Assembly (NCBI RefSeq): GCF_000471905.2
Contig: NW_006499435.1
Span: 1,508,081-1,572,080 of the forward strand
Source of the DNA: Amborella trichopoda
Taxonomy: Eukaryota; Streptophyta; Magnoliopsida; Amborellales; Amborellaceae
DNA length: 64,000 nt
Direction of reading: 5' to 3'
The notes below the pieces were generated by a model. That model made no database searches and was not told the origin of the DNA. It saw nothing but the letters and a program-made list of their open reading frames with translations. The position numbers were made by a program, and so were the translations under genes. Shown piece by piece: positions 24,446-37,000 of this stretch (position 1 is its first letter; each line of letters starts with the position of its first letter).

Positions 24446-25639
24446 ATTCGGTCAAATTAGGTAGGGACACTTTTGGAAAAGGTCAATTATTAAATGGGCT
24501 ATTATTTGTCGAAAATTACAAGCACCACCTCCTCTCACATAAAGGTTTTTGTTTTTTTTTCTCTTAATTGCCCGCAATTCAATTCAAATACAAGACTAGG
24601 TGAGGGCTAAATTTCAAATACCAAACATCTCTCTTAAACTAAAAAAACAAATCGATAGCATTGGTTCTCTCTCTACCCAAGGAGAAACTTTGACATCTCA
24701 CTAAAGCGGCAAGAGAAAACAGGGTGAATGAGGCGTGAAATAGAGCATAGCGATGAGAGATTTGATCCAATATTTAGTACTCACCTCCATTGGAGCTTTA
24801 GTTGAAGTGGGTTGATTAGTGTTTTGTTATGGATTTAGGAGCTACCAGTTTTGGGGCTCTGAAGCAGAAAATCGAATGATATGAGGCTCTGACCATTGAA
24901 ACCAGAAGGGTTTTGTATTTATATCCACGCCGGCATCAGTAACCAAATCCTTGAATGATTAACCACCGCCGTTGCCTCAGTAAAATATTCGTTAAAACAC
25001 TAGCTTTACGCACTTTTTCTCTCTAAAAACGGAGAGCGAGAAAACGTATCTCCCCTCCTCCTTTTTTTTCTTCGGTGTTGATCCTCACGGCCGTTTGGAT
25101 AGGAGAAAATTAAAAATTTTAGATATTTGAAATCCAAAAAAATTTATAGATTTTTAATGTAAAAATTTTTGTCATGGATTGCTCAAATTTCTTGTTTGGA
25201 TAAATTATAAAAAATTTATAAATTCCTTGCAATCACTTCCATGTCCATTGTCTCATAACAAAACTTGATACAATTTTTCTCTCCAAAGTTTTTATATACT
25301 TTCTATCTCTAAAACTCAAAATTTGGTATAGTGTAACTATAAAAATTTTGAAATAGTTGATATGATTTGTCTCTCTAAAATTTAATATATTTTCTATCAA
25401 AAAGTTAAAATTTGAAATTGTCTATATAAAAATTTTGAGATAATTTTTCTCTCTAAAATATTTAGATGCATTACTCTCTATAAAATTTAATATAATTTAT
25501 TTTTCTAAAATTTTAAGATTCTCTCACACTCAAAAACCTAAAGCTTAAGATAGTTCCCCTCTTCAAAGTTATGCTAAACGTTATTGAATGGAGGTTTGTG
25601 TCGCATAAAACTGTCATTTCCGATTTTTGAATTTGTTCT
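24446..25639. other. Non-coding, with one Harbinger-like end
   Basis: Near 25089 the words GGCCGTTTGGATAGGAG resemble the left end of a Tourist/Harbinger element. The following 450 bp hold the same CTCTCTAAAATTTTGAGATA-like units as the element at 55491. No matching right end was found. The rest (24446-25080) shows no gene. Confidence 0.35.
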
Positions 25640-25879
25640 CCAGGGGACCACTGACTCAGTAATGTCGTCAATCACGTAAGTACACTACAAGAGATTTCAT
25701 GTTTCATTGAACCAACTCTGGGGGAGCCTTCAAACGAGATGGATGATGGGCTTTTAGTAGGGCCGAGAGCGAGTTTATTTTTGGGATGCATCGCCCCATT
25801 GCCATTGGGCCAAGTTGCTTTGGCTCGTCCAATTGAGTGAGTAGGTCTATAGTCAAAAAATAAATTAATACAAAAACAC

Positions 25880-26935
25880 AGTTTATATAAGGTGTTAAAG
25901 TGCACCTAGAAAACGTTGAAGAAGGTTGTTGGGGAAATTACTAAAAAGCCATAAAAATATACTCTTTTAGACACTCAACCTCATCTTAAACTTTTTTTTT
26001 TATTTTTCTCAAAAACCATCTTTTATAACTAATACCCCAAACTCAAAAAGTTATATTTTTTTTAACGAAAATACCCTCTTTTCACATGACAAAACATTTT
26101 CGGATCCCAATAAAAGGACACGCCAGACCGCAATTGTACAATACTGAACTGCTCAGTTTGGCGCATGTCAAAACGCCGGATTGCCCCTTCAAAACGTCGG
26201 ACTGCCCTTTCAAAATGTCGGACTGCTCAGTCTGTCGCACTTCAAAACACTGGATTGCCCCTTACAAAATTTCGAACTGCCATATAAAAACACCAGACTG
26301 CCCCTTCAAAATGCCGGACCCCAACTTCAAAATGTCGGACCGTAACTTCAAAATGTCGAACCGCCACCATGAAACGCCGAACCACCCATTCCAGCAAAAA
26401 AAATCGCTTGACTGCCGGTTCAAAATGCCGGACCGCCCTCTCTAACGAAAATTATATGTTATGTGAGGGAAGGGTATTTTCGTCTAAAATAAGTGAACTT
26501 TTTGTGCATGGGGTATTAGCTCAAAAACATCATTTTTTGGGGGAGAGTTGCTAAGAAAAGTTGGCTGGGGTGTAAAGTGGGTAAAAAGTTCATTGTCGGG
26601 GGGTTTTAGCAATTTTCCCAACGTTCTTTCTATATTAGAAAACCCACAAATTGATCATCTCGACCTCCAGAATCGTAGACACGAAAAGAAAGGGATTTCT
26701 AGACCTAAAAATAGTTTATATTCTAATACATTATCGGGACTATCTATTTTCAAGATTTTCAAATGTTTACATATCTGCTTGATCGTCACTATTTCTAAAA
26801 CTTTAAATTTTATAGTTGGGGCAATAATATATTTTCATACCAATGCAATGCTTTGCGATACCGAAAGTACATTTTCAGCATAGTTTTGAGGTGCACCTTA
26901 CTTCAATAGTATAAAGTTAACACATTATACAAACC
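25880..26935. mobile_element. MITE family M, copy split by a MULE
   Basis: The left end AGTTTATATAAGGTGTTAA and the right end, read inward as GGTTTGTATAATGTGTTAA, form the family M inverted repeats. Without the inserted MULE the copy would be about 360 bp. The sister copy without the insert is at 45534-45867. Confidence 0.55.
25931..26619. mobile_element. MULE-like element with 21-bp tandem array
   Basis: The ends GGGGAAATTACTAAAAAGCC and, read inward from the right, GGGAAAATTGCTAAAACCCC belong to long degenerate inverted repeats. These also share TAATACCCCA, AAAAAGTT and ACGAAAATACCCT over about 150 bp. The flanking nonamers AAGGTTGTT (25922-25930) and AACGTTCTT (26620-26628) match at 7 of 9 positions, as in Mutator-like insertions. 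The sister arm at about 45.8 kb shows the empty site. Inside, 26169-26440 holds about 11-12 units of 21 bp (AAAATGTCGGACTGCCCCTTC-like, reading K-M-S-D-C-P-F). No transposase is present, so it would be non-autonomous. Confidence 0.6.
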
Positions 26936-27089
26936 TCATGTATTGATAAAAAAACAAATTAGTGGGAAATCAATGGGTGGGGAGACATATTAAGCAACAA
27001 CCAATTTCAATTTAAATCGACAATTCCTAATCCAATTTTTTTTAACAAAAAAAAAAATTGCTCAACACCATTAAGCAAAACCAATGGAG

Positions 27090-29440
27090 TGTCTAAAAAC
27101 ACACCAAAGAAGGAGCATTGTCGTAGACTCCAACATAATGTCTTAGGCTCTATTCCCATTGTTACCTATAGACTGAACAGCCGAACCACGTATATATATT
27201 TTTGTGTTTATTTCTTTTTCAGTTCTATTTTTCTAACATGGTATCAGAGCAATTGATATTGATGCACTACTAAATTGTGTCATACAAAGAGAGATGTTGC
27301 CTTCCGTCCTTATTTCCAATCACACCATTCGATTGACATGGTTTACTATGTTGATAAACTGAAATCTCTTACCTTTGTTTTGCATTGGGTGTTGAAGCCC
27401 AATATTTTGCACGTGATTCATTCCATTGACGTGATTCACGCTTGTTGACAAACTCAAACCTCTTATAACTCCTTATATTTTGTACGGTAGACCGCTGCCT
27501 CCATTCCAACATGCTAGACAGTTGTTGTCTGCTGCATCTATCACTCTCAAGAAAAAAAAAACAAAGACAAAACCCTTCAATCATGGGTAGCAAGATGATC
27601 GACTCTGCAGTCTAGCAATCTGTTATTTTGGTAGTTTTCTCTTCAAAGAGGTTGTTTTTTTCGGCTGGTACGTAGCTATTAACACTTTATTTGTTTCTTT
27701 TTTATATCATGGACTAAAAGAATAAAGTAGAATCTGTTAAAACTATGGTACATGAATCCAAAAGTAACACCTCTATGAAATTAACTCAACACTCTTCAAT
27801 AGTTTAAATTATTTATCTTGGGCCAGAGCCATCTCTCTTATTCTTGGTGGTCGGGGTCGATCAAAACTCGAGTATATCAATAGTAAGCAAAAGGTTCCGA
27901 GTAATGATAACCCTGAGTACGAAGATTGGGAAACAAATGATCAACTTATGATGTCATGGATATTAAACTCAATGGATCCTAAGATTGCTTAGATATTTAC
28001 TCATGCCAAAAATGCTAAGGATCTATAGGACTTCATAAAATAAGTTTATGGAAATCAAAATAATATTGCTCGAATATTTGAATTAAAACAAGATATATAC
28101 CAAACCAAACAAGAGAATAAGACTGCTACTGAATTGTTGGGTATTCTGAAACTTATGTGGGATGAGTTATCCATATATTATCCTGCCACTACTGATATTT
28201 CCACTATTCAAAAGAGAGATGAGTAGGATAAGATCTTCAAATTCTTGATGCTCTCAAACCCAATTTTGAGCAAGTAAGGACCCAAAAATTGATGTCATCT
28301 GAACTGGCCAGCTTCTCGTCAGTTTTTTCTACTATATTACGCAAAGAAACTAGGAAAAGAATGATGAATGTAAAAATAAAAATTGAAGCTGAGAGTAATG
28401 AGAAATCTGTTATGACTGTTGTTGAAGAGAATACTGAAACTAATAAGAAGCCTGCTAATAGCAACTCTGAAGGGAGATCTCTAGGAGCATTGCAAAGATC
28501 TTGGCCACATTAAGGATAAGTGTTGTGTTCTCTATCCTCATCTTAAACTTGTACGTGACAAGTTTTCTGAAAGATCATTGGCTCAGAGTGCTTCTATTGA
28601 TTCCCATATTTCCATTGATAAACTTACCCAAATTCTTCAACAATTGAGTAAGAAGGGTGCATCATCTTCTCATGATTTTTCCTATGACCAAGGTAATCAG
28701 TTCGCTTTCTTGTCTTCCTAAAGTTCTATTACTTGGGTGATGGATTCAGAAGTAACTGAGTACATGACAGGCAATCTTTCTTGCCTATCTCAGTTTCAAC
28801 AGGTCGTCAATAAAACTCATGTATAAATTGCCAATGGTTCTTTAATTATGTTCATGGCATTGGTAGAATAAATTTGAATTGTGAGATTAATTTCTGTTCA
28901 TGGCATTGGAACCACAATTCAGAGGTTCTTTATTTGCCTTCTTTTCCTTCCAACTTATTGTCAGTTAGCAAACTAATTCAAATTTTGAATTGTGATATTA
29001 TTTTTCATCCTCATTCTATTATCTTTCAAGACCGGGCCACGGGGACAAAGATTGGTGAAGGGAAAATGGATGGTCTTTACTTTTTGGATTAAAAGAATTA
29101 CGTTATGGTTATGGAAATTAATAATGGTAGATTATAGCACTCTAGAGTTGGACATCCATCTGAAAATGTTTTGAAAATTTTGATGCCAAACTTAACTATA
29201 GGATTTCATGATTGTGAGATTTACACATATTTCAAGTTGCCTAGGTTTCCTTTTAAATCTTCAATGCATGATTATGATGAACTTTTTACTTGATACATTA
29301 TGATGTGTGGGGACCAACCCCTGTTGAATCCTATAATGACTACAAATATTTTGTGACATTTACAAATGATTATACTCGTGTCACTTCGGTATATATGTTA
29401 AAAGCTAGAAATGAGGTTTTCCCTATGTTTAAAGAATTTC
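27090..29440 (+). mobile_element. Ty1/copia fossil 1, 5' part only
   Basis: A short LTR (27090-27238, starting TGTC and ending AACA) is followed at once by a primer-binding site TGGTATCAGAGC, matching plant initiator tRNA-Met. Then come a leader, gag (about 27715-28530, ending with a zinc-knuckle-like part), protease (about 28740), the GAG-pre-integrase region (about 28920-29200) and the start of integrase (about 29280-29440). Reverse transcriptase, RNase H and the 3' LTR are missing. The copy is broken, with many breaks, and looks old. Age cannot be estimated from an LTR pair because only one LTR is left. It is of the same family as the fossil at 46700. Confidence 0.75.
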
Positions 29441-30054
29441 ATACAAATAAATATTATAAGCATAATCGTAAAAAATGTTTAAAATATACATGTATAGTTT
29501 TTTTTTTATTGTCTCATAAGAAAAGCAAAACAAATAAATATTATAAGCATAATTGGGTTCGGAGAAAATGTGTAGGCACCTAAAGCAATACTTTTTTAGC
29601 GGTCAATATATAATAAAATATATTAATATTATATATTATATATACTATGTAATCAATATATACTATATACTATAAATTATATAAATAAAATAAATATATT
29701 AATATATAATATATAATAAAATATTATAACATTTCAAATCAATACCATGTTTGTTCTTTTTGGGTATTTCGGAATTCAATTAAAAGTATAGGTAAAATAT
29801 AAAATTTTTGCTTGTGATAATTTTGATAAATTTCTATCTCTTTTGTTTTTTTTTTTGACAAGAATAAATTTCTCTCATATATGTGTCTATGTGGCCCTCA
29901 GGGGGTTGGTCGTGTAGGTATTAGATTGAAGATCAAATCAAATGAACAATAAATAAATTTTATATCCCTCGAGTTGAGGGACCTACATCCCTATCGGGGC
30001 TACCCAACTCTGGTGTATATAATAATATATAAAATTTAAATAGAAGAAGGAAAA
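29441..30054. other. AT-rich spacer
   Basis: It contains two partial copies of AAATAAATATTATAAGCATAA (about 29445 and 29530) and a TA-rich low-complexity run at 29600-29740. I see no gene. Confidence 0.6.
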
Positions 30055-30335
30055 TTGTTTCATGCGGGCTAGACAGCGTTTCTACCATACGCAATTCAGA
30101 GGCATAAAGCATCCATCTTAAATATGGATGCAAATAGGTAGTCCATATAAAAACAAGTGTAACTAATGGTCCACAAGTTTTCTTACCATAATTATTATTT
30201 CTAGTTTTCAAATTATTTATTTTCTTTCATATTTATGATCTCCATAAAAAATTTGGATCAAATTATTTAAAAAATATATTTATTGCCAAGCCCACATTTC
30301 TATAATATGCGGGCTCACAACATAGGAACCATATT
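30055..30335. repeat. Dispersed repeat, copy 2
   Basis: It matches 2400-2720 in the same order: TTTCATGCGGGCTAGACAGC, GCATAAAGCATCCATCTTAA, ATGGATGCAAATAGG, TTATTTCTAGTTTT and CCCACATTTCTA with ATGCGGGCTC. It is non-coding. Confidence 0.5.
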
Positions 30336-30429
30336 CATAGAAGATTAGGAAAAAGAAAAAAAATATGAGAAATATATAAAAATGTTATAAGGACATCTTT
30401 ACATACTTTGCATTGTGACATTGCACTTA

Positions 30430-30640
30430 TCGGCCGATTTTTAGAACAAATTGTCGATTAGTACATTATTCGGCAGATTAGTGCATTGAATAAAAATTCC
30501 TGCATACATGACCATTGGAATTGGGCCAAATCAGGATCGGCCAATGACTGATCCCAAGTTAGTCAGCTGATTTTTTAGAAATCGGCCGTTCTTTTAAACA
30601 TTGAATTTGATTGTTTGGAGCCTATGCTCTGTACAAACCG
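30430..30640. repeat. Small inverted-repeat element and a solo MITE end
   Basis: CGGCCGATTTTTAGAA at about 30430 faces an inverted CGGCCGATTTCTAAAAA near 30592, giving an element of about 165 bp. Directly after it, 30604-30639 is a single end of MITE family M (read inward as GGTTTGTACAGAGCATAGGC) with no partner nearby. Confidence 0.4.
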
Positions 30641-31302
30641 CATCCGTCATTTTTTGGGCCTCAAAATATTTTATTAGCTTTAGGCCCTCCAAAAGAGCTC
30701 TTGCCTCAGCTTTAGGCCCTCCAAATTCTGCCTGGTTTGGGTTCGAACTTCCATCAAAATTGAGTTTTAGAAAAAATTTATGAAAAGGTATCCAAATAAC
30801 ATTTTGTACATGACTGCCATCGTTAAGGTCAACAAGATAGAAGGAGGGACTTGATGAAATGCTTATATGAGAGAGAGAGAGAGAGAGAGAGCTGTTTTAT
30901 GGAAGTTCACGGGGATGTTGATCGGAGAAGGAAAAATTCAGAACGGAATAAAGAGAAAGGGGTGGTTCATATTCACGTTTATGCCTGTTTTGTGTTTAAC
31001 ATGTCTTTATCCTTCCCTCGCATATGTATATTGGGAGCACACTGTTTAAGATCCTACTCTAATGGAGTGCATTGTACTGTACACTTTTCCTTCGGGCAAA
31101 AAAGCTGCAGATGAGCTGTGAAGACGGGAGAGTAATAAAGTGGTGTGCTGTAAAAAAGAGATGAAGAAGATGGCTATTGAGGAGTTGGGTGGTTTTTTTA
31201 AGTTATGGATGGGTGAGTTTGCTAGTGAAAAAAAATTTAAAAAGAGATCAAGGCTATTTTTCTTGGGGAATAATTTCATGTCATTGAAACTAACATTGGT
31301 GT

Positions 31303-31680
31303 GGTTTCTATATGGTTGTAATTTTAAACAATCCAATTAAGACATACCTCTAAATTTTATCATAATATGTATTTTGGTGTAAAAAATTATTAGGATTATC
31401 TTAAAATTTATATTTAATTATAAAATTTTAAACTTCAAAAATAGTTAAAATCAAATAGACTCTATAAACATATGAAAATCTTGAAAATAGATGGTCTAGA
31501 TAATGTGTTGCAAGATGCACTACTTCTTGCACTCTAAATCTTCTTCTTCTTTTTTCATATTCTTATATCTCGATATTGAGACAATCAATTAGAAGTTTTT
31601 TCAACATTAAAATAACATTTTCTGATGGATTTTTTAAGGGCATCTGTAATTCTACATTTTAAAGTTGCAACCTATAAACT
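31303..31680. mobile_element. MITE family M, copy at 31.3 kb
   Basis: The ends are GGTTTCTATATGGTTGTAAT and, read inward from the right, AGTTTATAGGTTGCAACTTT. The interior shares TAGATGGTCTAGATAATGTG and a TATCTCGATATTGAGA word with the other copies, in the opposite orientation to the copy at 5.5 kb. The length is 378 bp. Confidence 0.55.
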
Positions 31681-31921
31681 TTTTCCTTTAAAAAATCATG
31701 TTTGTGGCATTATTCTGACCTTAAAAATTGTACACATCTTCTTTTCTTCCTAATAACCAATCTCCAAAAAAAAAAAAAAAAAATTACACTCTAGATGTGG
31801 TCAAACTGAATCCCTCTCAAACAATGAGTCTAGACCATCCATTTTGTAAAATTCAAGATTTAGGCCTCTAAAAATTCAAAATCTTTTTTTTTTTCTTTTT
31901 TTTAACATTATTCATCTAATG

Positions 31922-32195
31922 ATAATAAAGCCATCTAAAAAATTTGGAAAGGAAAACATCTTCCAAGGTCTAGATCTAAGTATCTTACCAAAATGGATGG
32001 TGCCCTATGTTAATTAAGCTAAAAAATACTTTTTAAGGTGTGTTTTCAAATTTTACGATACTAAAGCCATTCAAAAATTTGGAAAAGAAAAAAATCTTCT
32101 AAGGCTTAAATCTAAGCTTTTATCAAAACAGACGGCTTACGTTAATTGGGTTAAAAAGAAAATTACATTTTAGGGTGTGTTTTCAAATTTTGTTT
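31922..32195. repeat. Degenerate tandem duplication, period about 136 bp
   Basis: Two successive units each run through TAAAGCCAT, AAAAATTTGGAAA, a CTAAG word, a TTAATT word and GGTGTGTTTTCAAATTTT. They start near 31922 and 32058 and have diverged noticeably. Confidence 0.55.
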
Positions 32196-34060
32196 TTTTA
32201 TGATTATTCACTACAATAAAAGCAATATATATTTAAAAATTAGGATCAAACAAATGGCCTTAGCATAGTTTTTTAAAATTATTTCATTATACTGCTATAC
32301 AACTATGAAGTCATTCCTCAGTTTTATTTGATTTGTGAGTTCTCCTCTTATTTGTGAATGAACAGCTCCATCAGACATCAACATTTACCCCAAATCAAAT
32401 TGGAAAAGTATACAAAGAGATAGTTACTTTTAGTACAAAAAGGTCGCAATCTTTTCTCTTTTTTTAACAATTTTAAATCGGGTGCTTGTAAATGTGTTAA
32501 TAGCTAGACTCAAAGTTAAAAAAAAAAAGCAATTCTTGAATTTCATGGCACACATCAAGCTATCCAAATTGATATTTGATGACTAGAAGTGATTCTGACC
32601 TCTTTGTAACAAAATAAATGGTCTCATGATATAGAATCCTAGTCAATTTTTTGTACTTATATTTTATTTTATAATTGTTCTATTTTGATTTTATAAATGA
32701 ACCAATGCCTAAAATTTCAAATCATGGCTTGAAGATGAATTAAGACATAAGATAGTTCATAGTTAAGACCATTTACATAAAAAGATTGTATACAATGAGG
32801 CCATTTACCTTTTAATACAAGGAGGTTACAATTACTTATAACCATCTTATATGAAATATGAAAGAAATATGATAGTTTGGGTGTTTCACAAAGTTCAAAA
32901 AAACTTCTTTGGAAGCATGAGAATAGTCAATAAAATGAATCTGGCCATACAATTTTTCATCTAAGGATCAATTTAATGCATCCAATGGAATCTTTCATTG
33001 CTCATGCAGATCCCTTCAAACTGACTGCTTGGGTACTCACACGCTTGTGGCTCAACAATCCCTGTAGCCATCCAATGGAGGGCAATTCAATGAGAAGCTG
33101 TGCTTGTTCAATATACTTTCTTGATTCCAACGTGTTGAAGTCATAGCATACAAGTTACCATGAGACCGTTTACCCACAATTACTTGTACCTCTCAGATGT
33201 GAAATCAAGCGACAAACAACATCACATTCGATAAAATTTTCAAAAATTTCTTTGGAAAGTGTAATCAATAAATAACATCCAATTTCCAATTTCAAATGTA
33301 ATGACCTTTTGTCAATCCATACCATGATCGGACTGTGCATGAGCTTTGTGCATGTTGACATGCAAATGTCAAGAGAAAGTGCGGTGTTTTAAAACCCAGA
33401 TCATCCAGGTGGATAAGGCCTCCACTAATCCAATCCTGATCGCCAAAAATCAGACAGAAAAATTTAAAATAGTACCATCCAGTGATTCCAGCAAGAGACG
33501 TGGACCCCGCCAAATCCATTCTGAATTGCCTGTTTTGGAACACAGATAGAGAGAGAGGGTTTGTATATGTGCTCATGCGTCTGGATAGATAGAAATTGAG
33601 AGAAGTACACAGTCAGATCCCATGCCAAAGACTAAAATCCTAGGCATAGAAATGAACTACAATCCTAGCATAGCTATCAATCCGGTCCTGCATATACTGA
33701 AGCACAGTATTGTGGAACATAAAAATAGAAGAATCAATCATGATAATATAATAGAGAATCCATCCTCCCTCAATCAAAATTTCATATCAAATACTCTCAA
33801 TACCGTATCCATCTCCATCTTTGGACATATGATTGATGCACATCGATGTATGCTTCTCTGAAAGCCCGCTTTCTTGGCCGCCTCTTACGACAGCCAAAGC
33901 TTTATTTAAAAAAATTGATGAATTTGAGTTCCCACCCTTAGAATGACAATACAACAACATAATAGCAGATCCTCGTATCCTGTCCGTTTTCCTCTACTCT
34001 CTTTTAATAGATAATGAAAAATGAAGGGTCTTGAAACAAAACAAAAGGACCACCGGTACA
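32196..34060. other. Non-coding spacer, 3' side of adenylate kinase
   Basis: No gene is visible. The stretch at 32780-32960 shares words with 51780-51960 (TTTACCTTTTRATACAA, TTATAACCATCT, ATGAAAT, CAATAGAAT or CAATAAAAT), so it is another dispersed repeat. The last 100 bases or so before 34061 are probably 3' UTR of the kinase gene. Confidence 0.5.
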
Positions 34061-37000
34061 TTATGCAGCTGCACTTTGTTTATGATCATGATCTTCAAGA
34101 TTGAGAGCAGCAAGCAATTTTGGCCATGATTCGGGGATTCCACCTGGCAGATCAAACTCCAGCAATTTGCCTCGACTACGGTAGAACTCTTCCACAGGTT
34201 GGCTCTGCAACAACAAAGTAATCCAGAATGAGAGAGGGAGTAAGAGACAGAGAGAGCTTTAACAACAAACCAAAGCCATAAAAGGAAATGCATGAAAAAA
34301 TGATGAGATACCATTTTGTTGTACACACGGAGTCGTTCTTGTACAACTTCTTCAGTGTCATCAGATCGAGTAATGAGCTTGGAAACACAATGTGGAGGAG
34401 GAAGAAGAGGAGCCATACATATGCCGGGCCTTCCATTCTCCCCCTTTATGTCAATAGTTGCCACATTAAAATTGCCTCCACATTCACTGCAAATTCTCCT
34501 TCCAAGACACTTCTCTAGAAGCACATCTCCTCTCAGTTTTAGATTAACCACAAGGTCGATATCGGTTACCTCTTCCAATATTTCCTAAATGCAAAGAAAA
34601 TACATGCATCAGCTCCTCTGCAAGGAATTACAGCTACGATAAAAATTCTGTTGCATTTCTTGATCAGTATAGCATTACCACATTTCTACCATTAAGCCCC
34701 AATAAAGAACAGGAAATTCTCTAATATGAAAGCCTATATTCGCATTTCTGGATCAACAGAGCATAACCACATTTCTACCATTAAGCCCCAAGGAAGAACA
34801 ATAGTAAATACTCTACGATAAAGCCTATATGTCTTTTCTTTTGCTAGACAAGCAAAAGAAACAACGAACACACAATGTAATATTTCTCAAATGGGCTCAA
34901 CTGAGTCAGGAGCATTTGCTTTCCAGTTTACCCACCATCAAACTTTGCAATTTATAACAAAGCACCAATGTGTTAAGATGGTTGTCAACTAATGTTGCCA
35001 TTTCGCATTTCATGTCGATACTGTTTTCTGGTACGTATTTCCATGTTAATAGTGTCAATGTTACGAGTTTCATTATATCACAATAATTTATACTTTCATT
35101 CTAAAGCTCTGAATATCGAAACCCTTATTCAAGCATTGTCACTGAAGGCAAGCCTAGATAAGAAGAGAACAAAGTTAGCCCCACAAAACTGAAATCCTAT
35201 AGGCCTGAGAATTTTATTTCATCACACCTTGAACCCAAGGATCTTGCATGAGCTAATTGTTATCTTTGGTCTAAAAATGCTCCAATAGACAAAAAAACAC
35301 AAAAAATGATGGCAATTGCTTGTAAATTCAAGTTATTAGAAATAAATTGTTTTCTGCCCACATAGTAGAGAAGCATTTAGCAACAGAGTCTTGGAACACT
35401 ACCAAACCATTTAGCATTTAGGAGAGAGAGGTCCTCTGACCTTGCTGCTAAAGAACCCATCATAAGGTGATTTCTATATATTTTTTTTTTTTTAACAACT
35501 CACCAATAAGGTGACAAGATATCTAACAGCAGATCTACAGAACATTGGTCCCATAGTCTTGAAAGAGTATGGTGGTCAAAGGAGTTAGTTACACGTCTAC
35601 AACTCAAAGTCTGCAAAAGAAAAATTTAAACAAGCCAGAGAGAGCTTAAGAGAAAGAAATACATGCAAAAGCTCACCTTAACATGTGGTTATGTATATGC
35701 TAAGGAAGCAGCTCACACTTGTCTCAAGAAAAAACAGAAAATGTACCCTTACCTTAAAACACTCTGATGCCAATGTAACCTTTGTGGGTACACTTTAAGA
35801 CCGATGGTTGATTTTGTTCCATATGCATAACCAAAAGAGGAAGAAACAATTATTTGGTTGATTCATAGTGGACCTATAGTATCCATGCTTTTATGGAATC
35901 GAAGCTATAAAATTATCTTGAGTCTTCTGGAAGATTTGCAAGTAAGCATCCCACTAAAAGATACTATATGATTCACATTCAAGCTAATGCTAACAGTATA
36001 CCCATAAATAGGAATGGGCCCTTGGCCTGGGTAACCAGGACGTAGAGACACAACGTGACATCGATGGAACCATTCCCACCCCATTAACATGTCAAAAATA
36101 AAATATATATACTGATAAATTTTAGATCATACATAATGGGCAATATTAAGGTATTTGATAGTCATATTTTAAGGCTATACCTAGTATTAAAGTTATCAAA
36201 TTTTAGGGCTAAAACTCGCATTACCAAGTAACAAAAAAAAAAAATAGTTTACCAATCTTGAAATATATAATTATAAGTTGTCATCGTAGGCCCGTAGCAA
36301 AAGGCTGATCCTTTACTTTACCTTAGCTTGGCCCTAAATAATTTTTCATTTATGTAGTCGCTACATTTTGGAAAAGGTTTTCTTGAAAATCCAATAACTA
36401 GAAGCAACACTCCCCAGTCAATATAGATAAGAAGTTAATGTTTAAGATTCAAATATTTACTATTCAACCAATGTTCAAAAAAATGGATTGGGCTCCTGGC
36501 CGCCTAGGCAGGTGCCCAGGGACAGGGTGCCCTCGTCAAAATCAAACATCCCCCTCCCCCCCCAACAAACTATTAAAGAATTAAGTCACTAAGACACTAA
36601 TTATTACTTTACTTTACAATAAGACTTAAATGAATAACTGAATATATAAGATAATTTAAGACTTTAGTTTCACTTTCACATAAGACTTAACCCATTAAGA
36701 TATCATATAATTAATTATTTATCAAATAAACTGAAACAAACAAAATAGAATATCAATATAAGACACATTGTACAAAAAAAAGAATCAATTATTCATAAAA
36801 GAATACAACATATACTCAATTTCATTCTCCAAGTGAGAAAAAAATAAAATAAATCACCAAAAAAAATCAATCTTTTAACTATAGACATGACAACATATCG
36901 TACAAGAAAAAAAAAAGTAAAAAAAAAAATACATGATTCACAACATAAAATGTTGTAGCAAAATAAAATCAAACCCTCTTTCAAATATAATACTTTAAAA

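Larger units (their letters stand above)
25640..27265. repeat. Left arm of a large inverted duplication
   Basis: From GGGGACCACTGA at about 25640 through the primer-binding site after 27238, this arm matches the reverse complement of 45222-46062. The match covers an ACGTAAGTACACTAC word, a MITE, spacer with TGGGTGGGGAGACATATTAA, and a copia LTR. This arm is longer because it holds a 689-bp insertion (25931-26619) that is absent from the other. Confidence 0.7.

Noticed and set aside
26086-26445. 119-codon frame with K-M-S-D-C-P-F repeats
   Set aside because: By-product of a 21-bp tandem array inside a MULE-like element; no sign of a host gene.
30851-31340. Several frames of 60-96 codons near 31 kb, one with RERERERE
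   Set aside because: The first comes from a GA run and the others have no splice context or family; treated as non-coding.
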